In this document: one piece after another, positions 1-5,596 of the stretch
How the letters are laid out: each line of letters starts with the position of its first letter
Numbering within the stretch: the stretch's first letter is position 1
Made by a program: the position numbers and the translations under genes
DNA from: Candidatus Dormiibacterota bacterium
GTDB lineage: Bacteria > Chloroflexota > Dormibacteria > UBA8260 > Bog-877
Length of the DNA stretch: 7,579 bases
Assembly (NCBI GenBank): GCA_003164475.1
Contig: PLTL01000097.1
Location: forward strand, 1-7,579
Reading direction: 5' to 3'
Notes under the pieces: generated by a model
What the model saw: only the letters and a program-made list of their open reading frames with translations
What the model was told of the DNA's origin: nothing
Databases searched by the model: none

Positions 1-165
1 GGCCGTGAGCGGCCGACCGAGGAGTTGGAAGTTCTCGACCACGAGGTCCACCTGCTTGATGCGGTGGCCTTCCACCTCCCGCACGCGGGATCCGAGGCGC
101 CCGTCGACGTAGAGTTCCCGGCCCTTGCCCGCGTACTGGGCCAGGGTCTCGGCCGCGCGCTCCCA
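1..165 (-). pseudogene. SSB C-terminal fragment, truncated at its N-terminal side
   Basis: Read on the minus strand, this stretch encodes 55 residues from WERAAETLAQY through GKGRELYVDG and GHRIKQVDLVVENFQLLG to LTA. That is the second half of an SSB OB-fold. It aligns without gaps to residues 73-127 of the SSB encoded at 3887-4312, with 42 of 55 residues identical. Many of the DNA differences are synonymous, so the sequence evolved as protein-coding DNA. The window edge cuts its C-terminal end. Its N-terminal half is absent: upstream of the Trp codon (163-165) the frame stays open but no longer resembles the SSB N-terminus, and the recombinase leader begins. It is probably a broken gene, or the expressed half of a rearranging one. 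The SSB identity is secure; the pseudogene status is inferred. Confidence 0.8.
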
Positions 166-255
166 GCTGTAAGTTATTTGGAATCCAGCCCCAGTAATCT
201 CTGAGGAGGGGGCGCGGGGGAACCCCTCTCTGTGGATTCTGTGGAGAATGGGGAT
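166..255 (+). promoter_or_regulatory. Leader of the recombinase operon with nested inverted repeats
   Basis: This short stretch joins the ssb fragment to the first recombinase gene. Its first 20 bases are much more AT-rich than the surroundings. An inverted repeat pairs GAATCCA (181-187) with TGGATTC (233-239). Nested inside it, GAGGGG (206-211) pairs with CCCCTC (223-228). The inner stem overlaps the purine-rich GAGGAGG (203-209), and the outer arm overlaps a possible GTG start at 232. This could be an RNA structure that limits translation, or a terminal binding site for the recombinases. I see no convincing -35/-10 pair; TAATCT at 195-200 is only a weak -10 candidate. Confidence 0.45.
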
Positions 256-1308
256 ATGCCGGTTGGGGAGGTCGTGGCTCGCTGGCAGGCGACGCTGGCT
301 GCCGCGCCGGAGGCCCAGAGGTGGCTGCAGCTGCAAGCGGACCTCGGTCTGGCCCCGCGGACGGTGGAAGCCTACGGGAGAGCGCTGGCCGACTATCTTG
401 CGGTTTGCGCTCGCGAGCACATCGACCCTGTCCAGGCTGATCGCTCCGAGGTTGCCCGATACGTTCGCGACCTCACGGCACGACCGCACCCGCGGGGAGG
501 CAACCTTCTCGCTCTGGACTCCGGCAGAGGGCTGGCCAACGCCACGCTCCAGCAGCGCCTGGTGGCGGTGCGCCTCTTCTACGATTACACGATCGAGGAG
601 GGGTGGCGCCAGACCAACCCGGTCGGTCGCGGCCGGTACACCCCGGGGCGGGGCTTCGGTGGGCACCGCGATAGGGGACTGGTGCCCCGCTTCACCAAGC
701 TACCATGGATCCCAACCGACGAAGAGTGGAAGGTCCTGCTTCAGGCTGCCCGCGATCTCTCGATCCGGGACCGGTTCATGCTTGCTCTCGCTTACGATGC
801 CGGCCTGCGGCGCGAGGAGCTGTGTCAGATCTCCACCAGCGACCTCGACCCCGCGCATCGGACGCTCCGGGTACGGGCTGAGACCACCAAGAACCGTCAG
901 GGGCGGGTGGTCCCCTACTCGGCGTCAACCGGCGTCCTCCTCCAGGCCTACCTGGCTCACCGCCGGACCATCACCACGACGCGCGGTCGCCTCTTCGTGT
1001 CGGAGTCCCATCGCAACCCAGCCGAGCCGATCAGCGTCTGGACCTGGTCAAAGGTGGTTCGTCGCCTTGGCGACGGCGCCGGCTTGCCTCGGTTCAGCAC
1101 TCACACGCTGCGCCACCTCTGCCTCACCGACCTCGCCCGCTGCGGCTGGGACATCCACGCCATCGCCCGTTTCGCCGGCCATCGCACCACGGACACGACT
1201 CTGCAGTACATCCATCTCTCCGGACGTGATCTCGCCGCCAAGCTCGAGGCATCGATGGCCGGCATCCACGCCCTGCGAGTGGAGGGCCTTGAGGAGTGGC
1301 TGAGCTGA
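256..1308 (+). CDS. Tyrosine recombinase/integrase (XerC/D-like, TnpA-like position)
   Basis: The product is a site-specific DNA recombinase of the tyrosine (phage integrase) family, 350 residues from this ATG. The N-terminal part (about 20-120) is a helical SAM-like core-binding domain, and the catalytic domain spans about 150-330. All active-site residues are visible: Arg185 in DAGLRREEL, Lys212 in TTKNRQGR, His283 and Arg286 in STHTLRH, His309 in FAGHR, and Tyr318 in LQYIHLS, nine residues after that His. The enzyme should therefore be active. I prefer ATG 256 because GGAG (243-246) lies 9 bases upstream. The in-frame GTG at 232 would add eight residues, but its SD candidate is more than 20 bases away. 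The gene overlaps the next recombinase by 13 bases. Length and order resemble TnpA of Tn554; this is a resemblance, not a verified assignment. Confidence 0.9.
   Translation: MPVGEVVARWQATLAAAPEAQRWLQLQADLGLAPRTVEAYGRALADYLAVCAREHIDPVQADRSEVARYVRDLTARPHPRGGNLLALDSGRGLANATLQQRLVAVRLFYDYTIEEGWRQTNPVGRGRYTPGRGFGGHRDRGLVPRFTKLPWIPTDEEWKVLLQAARDLSIRDRFMLALAYDAGLRREELCQISTSDLDPAHRTLRVRAETTKNRQGRVVPYSASTGVLLQAYLAHRRTITTTRGRLFVSESHRNPAEPISVWTWSKVVRRLGDGAGLPRFSTHTLRHLCLTDLARCGWDIHAIARFAGHRTTDTTLQYIHLSGRDLAAKLEASMAGIHALRVEGLEEWLS
1281..1308 (+). promoter_or_regulatory. Ribosome binding site and 13-base overlap coupling the two recombinase genes
   Basis: GGAGGG (1281-1286) lies inside the end of the first recombinase gene, 9 bases before the GTG start of the second at 1296. 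The first gene stops at TGA 1306-1308. The two frames overlap by 13 bases, so translation is probably coupled and the two proteins made together. Confidence 0.7.
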
Positions 1309-3524
1309 CCGCGGCGGCGGCTTCGATTGGATTCCCACCTGCGGCTATCGAGGGGTGGGACCGCAGCCCTGAGCTGACGGCCGCCGAGCAGGATGCTATC
1401 GCGCGGCTGGTGCCGTGGCGGCGGCCGCCCCGCCTTCTCAGCGTGGAGCTTTGGCGCTTGGTCGGGCCGCTCCGCGACGTCCAGCGCCGCATGGGCTACC
1501 GCGACGCCAGCGGCCGGCTTCTGCTGCGGTGGGTTCTCCGCGACGTGCGCACCCGCGGCACTGCCTTCTGGGCGTGGTCCGCGGATGAGTGGGCAGCCAC
1601 GGCTACCAGAGGGCCCCGCGAGAGTTTCTACCCGGTGGTGGGAGCAGCCTACCTCCTCGCCGGACACAGGGAGCTCTACCGGGAGTGGCCTCGGTTCCGG
1701 CGCCTTCCCTTCGCGCGGTCGGTGCTCGGAAGAGCGCCCGTCGGCGATGCGATTCGGCAGATCATCGATCAGCTCAACCAGGCGGGATATAGAGGCACCC
1801 CTGCCAGCCTCTGGCACGCCGCGCACCCGCTGTGTGGGCTGCTTCTGGACGCGGGCACCGCCGACGTCAGGGCGCTGACCCCGGAGGTCATCGCCGCCGC
1901 CTACCATCGCGAGCGGCCCCGAGACCGCCGCGGTGTCCGCCAGATAGTGCTCGTGCTCTGCACAAACGGGATCCTGAAGGCCTCCCCGCTGCCCCGGCAC
2001 GGTAACTCCTCCCGCACCACAGACCATATGCCGCAGGCCGCCCCGGACGTTCCTCGCGAGTGGGCGGCGTGGTGCGAGCGCTGGCATCGCACATCTACTA
2101 TCAGTCCCGCCGTCCGTGATCGCTACTTCGGCGATCTGTGCATAGTGGGCCGGTGGCTTGCGGTCCACCACCCGGAGGTGTCGACTCCTGCGGATTGGAC
2201 CCGCCAGACCGCCCTCGAGTGGAGGACGGCCGTCACCCGCATGCGTATCGGCGATTGGTCCCCGCGGCTGCCGGGGTGCCACCGCGAGCGACTGGGGCAT
2301 CCCCTGGGCGCACGCAGGCAGTCCGCCCTCCTCGTGACCATGAGGTCCTTCTTTGGCGACTGTCACGAGTGGGACTGGATACCAGTTCGGTTTGATCCGA
2401 AGCGAGCCTTCGCGCTGCCGCGCACGGTCCGTTCGCTCATCGGACCCAACCCCCGTGTGATCGCTGACGATGTGTGGGCGAAGTTGGTGTGGGCCGGACT
2501 GAATCTCAGCCAGGACGATCTCCCGAAGATCCAGGGCGTCTCGGGCCCCTACCAGTACCCGCTGGAGATGGTTCGCGCGGTGGCGTCGATGTGGCTCTTC
2601 GCCGGTCTCCGACGCAACGAGATCCTCCGTCTTCGCCTCGGTTGCATCCGGTGGCAGGCGGATGGTGTGGATCGCGCCGCTGACGATTCTCGGGCTGTCT
2701 GCCTTCTCGATGTCCCGGTGAACAAGACCGGCACCGCTTTCACCAAGCCAGTGGGGCGGGTGGTTGGGGACGCCGTCGCCAGATGGGAGGCTGTGCGCGC
2801 CGCCCAGCCACCGCTCGTGGACCAGAAGACCGGCGAGTTGGTGCATTTCCTGTTCATGCACAAAGGCGCCACCCTCGGAGAGACCTTCCTGAACCACTCG
2901 TTGATCCCCCTGCTCTGCCGCAAGGCCAACGTGCCGATGAAGGACGCGCGAGGAGGCCTCACCAGTCACCGGGCGAGAGCCACGATCGCGACCCAGCTCT
3001 ACAACGCTCGCGACCCGATGACGCTCTTTGAGCTGCAGGCGTGGCTCGGCCACCGCTCCCCGCTCTCCACCCAGCACTACGCCGGGATCACTCCCAACAT
3101 GCTGACCAAGGCGTACAAGGATGCCGGCTACTTCGAGCGCAACCTGAGGGCCGTCGAGGTGCTCATCGATCGTGAGGCGGTCCTGAGCGGCGCCGCGGCC
3201 CGAGGGGAGCCCTGGCAGTATTTCGATCTCGGCCACGGCTTCTGTACGTACAGCTTCTTCGACCAGTGCCCTCATCGCATGGCCTGCGCCCGGTGCGACT
3301 TCTACGTTCCCAAGGGGTCGACGCGCGCTCAGCTCCTGGAAGCCAGAGGCAACCTCGAGCGCATGCGCGCGGAGATCCCCCTCTCCGAGGAGGAGTTAGC
3401 CGCTGTGGATGAGGGTGAGACAGCGATCGACCGCCTGCTCGAGAAGCTCACGGACGTACCCACCCCGGCTGGCCCCACACCCCGGCAACTCGGCTTCACC
3501 CCATTGCCAATGGCGCCAGCCTAG
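1296..3524 (+). CDS. Large tyrosine recombinase with C-terminal Cys cluster (TnpB-like position)
   Basis: The product is a 742-residue tyrosine recombinase, about twice the usual family size. Residues 1 to about 245 form an extra N-terminal region rich in Trp and Arg that I do not recognise. Residues about 250-370 look like a core-binding domain, and the catalytic domain spans about 420-600. The catalytic set is complete: Arg439 in FAGLRRNEI, Lys477 in VNKTGTA, His558 and Arg561 in TSHRARAT, His586 in WLGHRS, and Tyr595 in STQHYAG, nine residues after His586. Past the catalytic domain, Cys650, Cys658, Cys664 and Cys667 (with His660) form a likely zinc site, followed by a charged, probably helical segment (about 675-720). 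The GTG start is set by an SD inside the upstream gene. The closest known layout I can name is the larger TnpB (about 630 residues) that follows TnpA in Tn554. It probably acts with the upstream recombinase. Confidence 0.88.
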   Translation: MAELTAAAASIGFPPAAIEGWDRSPELTAAEQDAIARLVPWRRPPRLLSVELWRLVGPLRDVQRRMGYRDASGRLLLRWVLRDVRTRGTAFWAWSADEWAATATRGPRESFYPVVGAAYLLAGHRELYREWPRFRRLPFARSVLGRAPVGDAIRQIIDQLNQAGYRGTPASLWHAAHPLCGLLLDAGTADVRALTPEVIAAAYHRERPRDRRGVRQIVLVLCTNGILKASPLPRHGNSSRTTDHMPQAAPDVPREWAAWCERWHRTSTISPAVRDRYFGDLCIVGRWLAVHHPEVSTPADWTRQTALEWRTAVTRMRIGDWSPRLPGCHRERLGHPLGARRQSALLVTMRSFFGDCHEWDWIPVRFDPKRAFALPRTVRSLIGPNPRVIADDVWAKLVWAGLNLSQDDLPKIQGVSGPYQYPLEMVRAVASMWLFAGLRRNEILRLRLGCIRWQADGVDRAADDSRAVCLLDVPVNKTGTAFTKPVGRVVGDAVARWEAVRAAQPPLVDQKTGELVHFLFMHKGATLGETFLNHSLIPLLCRKANVPMKDARGGLTSHRARATIATQLYNARDPMTLFELQAWLGHRSPLSTQHYAGITPNMLTKAYKDAGYFERNLRAVEVLIDREAVLSGAAARGEPWQYFDLGHGFCTYSFFDQCPHRMACARCDFYVPKGSTRAQLLEARGNLERMRAEIPLSEEELAAVDEGETAIDRLLEKLTDVPTPAGPTPRQLGFTPLPMAPA

Positions 3525-3554
3525 TCGTCCTTTGCCGGGTCGCCGCGAGGGGTC

Positions 3555-3616
3555 GACACGCATGTCTCCCTGGGACGGAGGCGTATTGCGCGTGTCACCT
3601 CCGCAGGCAATGCGCC
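3555..3616 (+). repeat. Overlapping, competing inverted repeats after the recombinase operon
   Basis: Three pairings compete in 62 bases. GACACGC (3555-3561) pairs perfectly with GCGTGTC (3590-3596). CGGAGG (3576-3581) pairs with CCTCCG (3598-3603). GGCGTATTGC (3580-3589) pairs with GCAATGCGCC (3607-3616) with one G-T wobble, and continues after a two-base bulge with GCG (3590-3592) to CGC (3602-3604). The first excludes the third and can coexist with the second only as a pseudoknot. The layout looks like an RNA switch or a compact set of recombinase sites; I cannot tell which. No T-tract follows, so it is not a classical intrinsic terminator. Confidence 0.55.
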
Positions 3617-3785
3617 GCCTGGGCAGCGGCGGGCAACTACGGTGGGACGTCGGCGCCGGGCGCGGGCTCAGGGCATTCACTCCCCCTGGCCCTTCGGGGA
3701 GCTTCCGGGTTGGCCGGCGATGTCCTGCGCGCTGGAGAGGCTGATCGCCTTCGTGACATCCAAGCAGGGCGCGGCCTCGCTGCAA

Positions 3786-3834
3786 CCCCCAAGGCAAGCT
3801 CGCCTGTGGCGAGGGGGCTTCCGCTCGCCCTTGG
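3786..3834 (+). repeat. Nested hairpin in the ssb leader
   Basis: A perfect 6-base-pair stem joins CTCGCC (3799-3804) to GGCGAG (3808-3813) across the loop TGT. Around it, CCAAGG (3789-3794) can pair with CCTTGG (3829-3834), and CCCC (within 3786-3790) can pair with GGGG (3814-3817) as an alternative. It ends about 40 bases before the ssb SD, so it would lie in the 5' leader if transcription starts upstream of it. It could regulate ssb, or be a folded recombination site. Confidence 0.5.
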
Positions 3835-3874
3835 CGCGCCCCGCTCTCAGGACGCCACACGATCAACCTCAAAC

Positions 3875-3880
3875 GGAGGA
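3875..3880 (+). promoter_or_regulatory. Ribosome binding site of ssb
   Basis: GGAGGA lies six bases before the ATG at 3887. It fixes the start of the 141-residue SSB and argues against the in-frame GTG at 3710 as the start. Confidence 0.8.
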
Positions 3881-3886
3881 CATCCC

Positions 3887-4312
3887 ATGACCCGGAAGCA
3901 GACCAACGAGCAGAGCGTCGCCGAGATCATCGCCGAAACCGCCCCGGCGACGGCCCGCAACTTTGGAAGCAACCGCTTCCTGCTGCTTGGCCGCATCGCT
4001 GGCACGCCGGAGCTCCGACACACGCCTGCAGGTAAGGCAGTGCTCGACTTCGCCGTCGCAACGACCGTGGCCGGACGTCCCCAGTTCCACTCGCTGGTGG
4101 CTTGGGAGCGCAGTGCCGAGGTTCTGGCCCAGTACGGGACCAAGGGCCGCGAGCTCTACGTCGAGGGGCGGATCACCTCGCGCATGCGCGAGATTGAGGG
4201 CCACCGTATCAAGCAGGTGGACCTGGTGGTCGAGAGCTTCCAGCTCCTCGGACGACGGCTCGCGGTGGACGGCGCGCCCGGTGCGGAACTGGCTGTGGAG
4301 GGGGCCGCATAG
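3887..4312 (+). CDS. ssb: Single-stranded DNA-binding protein, short form without acidic tail
   Basis: The 141-residue protein has a single SSB-type OB-fold at about residues 28-122. Recognisable family pieces are NRFLLLGRIAG (29-39), TPELRHTPAGKAVLDFAVATT (40-60), the strand FHSLVAWERSAEVLAQY (67-83), KGRELYVEGR (86-95) and IKQVDLVVESFQLLG (108-122). It should bind and protect single-stranded DNA during replication, recombination or transfer. The protein ends about 19 residues after the fold in a neutral tail (GAELAVEGAA). It lacks the Gly-rich linker and acidic DDDIPF-type tip with which bacterial SSBs recruit partners. The first 25 residues precede the fold and are Ala/Glu/Thr-rich. The gene lies downstream of the recombinase pair, separated by a structured leader. 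Its relative on the minus strand at 1-165 faces the other way. The missing tip suggests an accessory or mobile-element SSB rather than the housekeeping copy. Confidence 0.88.
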   Translation: MTRKQTNEQSVAEIIAETAPATARNFGSNRFLLLGRIAGTPELRHTPAGKAVLDFAVATTVAGRPQFHSLVAWERSAEVLAQYGTKGRELYVEGRITSRMREIEGHRIKQVDLVVESFQLLGRRLAVDGAPGAELAVEGAA

Positions 4313-4320
4313 GCGGCCCC
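4301..4320 (+). terminator. Hairpin overlapping the ssb stop codon
   Basis: GGGGCCGC (4301-4308) and GCGGCCCC (4313-4320) form a perfect 8-base-pair, all-GC stem. The loop ATAG contains the stop codon TAG (4310-4312). No T-run follows, so this is at best a U-less terminator, as has been proposed for some high-GC bacteria, or a 3' stabiliser of the mRNA. Confidence 0.45.
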
Positions 4321-4602
4321 TGCCGGTCCGGAGACGGCAGCGTGGGCGGCACGATCGCCCGCGCTGCTGTCCCGAAAGCCGAGACGTGGTCTGCCAGCAA
4401 GGTCGCAAGAGCGTGTGGGTGGACCGTCTCGTCCGTCGAGCGCAACTCATTGGCCGACCACCAACGGTGCCCCACCACGGCGCACCGTTCGCTATCAGTC
4501 CATCCGTTCTCGTCAATGTCTAGTGCACGGTCTCGTGAGAACCTTGACGGTGTAGTTGGTCTTGCGAGAATGGGCGAGGGTCGATCCCCTACGGTCCTGG
4601 CT
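4313..4602. other. Convergent intergenic spacer, possible module boundary
   Basis: This lies between the 3' ends of ssb (plus) and the IMPase-like gene (minus). It holds the second arm of the ssb hairpin, a distant repeat of CGAGACG (4380-4386) with CGTCTCG (4425-4431), and a compact inverted repeat at 4463-4489. Codon bias here is weaker than in the neighbours. A plus-strand open frame (4342-4656) begins with an unsupported GTG, shows no recognisable domain and runs into the opposing gene, so I do not call it. The spacer may contain the right edge of the recombinase module, but no direct repeat marks it. Confidence 0.5.
4463..4489. terminator. Inverted repeat between convergent genes, possible bidirectional terminator
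   Basis: AACGGTGC (4463-4470) and GCACCGTT (4482-4489) are perfect inverted repeats with an 11-base loop. The position between convergent genes suits a terminator for both strands. There is no T-tract, so a protein-binding operator or an element-end site is also possible. Confidence 0.35.
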
Positions 4603-5430
4603 TCACTGCGCGAACTGCTTGCATACCAAGTCAACTATGGCGGCGTGGGTACCTAGTTCGGCAGCCACGATCATTCCGTAGGGCCCAACCGCCGTAGGGT
4701 TTCCGTGGAGGTCGGAGACCACGCATCCAGCCGCCACGCAGATGGCCAGGCCGGCTGCGAAATGTACACTCTCGCGGAAGTCTCCATCGGAGACATAGGC
4801 GGCCCGCCGACCCGAGGCCACCCAGGTCATCGCGAGCGAGCTGGAAACCACCCTTGGTCTAAAGCGTGCGAGGAAGGCGTGATCAGCGGCGAGCGTCACT
4901 GCACGGAAGATCGACGCGTTCGGAAACGGCGGATCGAAATTGAGATCGACAAGCCGCGAGGCCCCGCTCGGGATGAGATGCACGTCACGACCTTCGGTGC
5001 GGGCGTACGAATCGTGCCCGTCAGACCAGTAGATCTCTCCGCCGAAGGGATCCGCGACCGCGGCAGCGTGCACCCGTCCTGACCTGCTGAGGGCAGCGTT
5101 TACGGCGACGACGCGCATGCCGGCCATGTAGTTCTGCGTCCCGCATAACGGGTCGATCAACCAGACGCGCACACTGTCTTTGCGGCCGGTGCGGCCGAAT
5201 TCCTCGCCGAGGACCGCATCGGCCGGTCGCTCCCGCCGAAGGACCGCGAGCATCGCTGCCTCCGCCTCGAGATCGGCGGTGGTCGCGACATCACCGCCGC
5301 CCTTATCGACGGTTATCCTCGCGGTCCCAAACTGGCGACGTATGACCTCGGCTCCCTCACCAACCGTGGAGATGGCCACCTCGACGTCGCTCATCGCAGA
5401 CTGTCGCCGCGAGCCGATCCGCCCTTCCAT
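4603..5430 (-). CDS. Inositol monophosphatase-like protein with altered metal site
   Basis: The 275-residue product fits the inositol monophosphatase/CysQ family: Mg-dependent phosphatases acting on sugar phosphates, inositol phosphates or nucleotide bisphosphates. Family marks are GEE (75-77), WLIDPLCGTQNY (90-101) and the C-terminal VHFAAGLAICVAAGCVVSD (222-240). Two metal-binding aspartates differ from the consensus. The second Asp of DPxDGT is Cys96, and the Asp of WDxAAG is His223, with Val222 for the Trp. Glu76 and Asp93 remain. Activity may be changed or lost, or this may be a distinct subfamily. The ATG at 5430 has AGGAG (plus-strand coordinates 5443-5447) about 12 bases upstream; an internal ATG at 5394 has no good SD. 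It is the last of three minus-strand genes, and its partners do not reveal its substrate. Confidence 0.8.
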   Translation of the reverse strand: MEGRIGSRRQSAMSDVEVAISTVGEGAEVIRRQFGTARITVDKGGGDVATTADLEAEAAMLAVLRRERPADAVLGEEFGRTGRKDSVRVWLIDPLCGTQNYMAGMRVVAVNAALSRSGRVHAAAVADPFGGEIYWSDGHDSYARTEGRDVHLIPSGASRLVDLNFDPPFPNASIFRAVTLAADHAFLARFRPRVVSSSLAMTWVASGRRAAYVSDGDFRESVHFAAGLAICVAAGCVVSDLHGNPTAVGPYGMIVAAELGTHAAIVDLVCKQFAQ

Positions 5431-5447
5431 GTGTCTCTCTAACTCCT

Positions 5448-5596
5448 ATTCGCCAGGAGATCCTCGCGCTCATCCACCGCTCCTGCGGGGGTGACCGCCA
5501 CGTCCTGCCTGAGGTCGTGCCGGACGTCCTCTTCGGGGAGAACGCGGTCATGGTCGTCGATGGGAATCGTCCGGCGGTCTCGCTCCAGCACTCCGG
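5448..5596 (+). pseudogene. Possible gene remnant between two minus-strand genes
   Basis: On the plus strand the frame beginning at 5451 reads like real protein for about 50 codons: RQEILALIHRSCGGDRHVLP, then VPDVLFGENAVMVVDG, then AVSLQHSGYDAF. Nearly all third codon positions are G or C and the composition is balanced. It has no start with an SD, no end of its own, and runs into the antisense of the methyltransferase gene. I do not recognise the family. The complementary frame is also GC3-rich but reads as a run of Asp, Arg and Val typical of a shadow. It is either a fragment of a lost gene or a coincidence of high GC. Confidence 0.25.

Larger units (their letters stand above)
3525..3886 (+). 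other. Structured 362-base non-coding region between recombinase and ssb
   Basis: No convincing gene is seen on either strand. An open frame continuous with ssb runs back to 3710, but the strong SD before 3887 argues against it being used. The stretch is rich in inverted repeats, grouped around 3555-3616 and 3786-3834 and listed separately. A smaller one pairs CTCCCC (3680-3685) with GGGGAG (3696-3701). It may hold the terminator of the recombinase operon, the promoter and 5' leader of ssb, a small RNA, or a recombination site. No clear -35/-10 pair was found. Confidence 0.6.

Noticed and set aside
1101..3275. A 724-codon open frame on the minus strand across both recombinase genes
   Set aside because: It is antisense to two genes with complete catalytic motifs, has no recognisable domain, and is rich in Arg, Gly, Pro and His as expected for a GC-driven shadow.
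256..3524. RIT element (recombinase in trio)
   Set aside because: Only two recombinase genes are present, and the large second one looks like a single recombinase with extra domains rather than a fusion of two: only one catalytic set is seen.
3710..3886. N-terminal extension of ssb from an upstream GTG
   Set aside because: GGAGGA with ideal spacing precedes the ATG at 3887, the added residues do not look like SSB, and the stretch is full of inverted repeats.
3525..3886. N-terminal half of the left ssb on the minus strand to the right of the recombinases, expected from a simple insertion into ssb
   Set aside because: The minus strand here shows no SSB-like residues, so a simple insertion that split one ssb gene is not supported inside this window.
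4313..4602. tRNA or other structured RNA gene as an integration target
   Set aside because: No cloverleaf, T-loop motif or CCA end could be found; only isolated inverted repeats are present.
4342..4656. 104-codon plus-strand frame downstream of ssb
   Set aside because: It starts with an unsupported GTG, has no domain I recognise, weak codon bias, and runs into the opposing IMPase-like gene.
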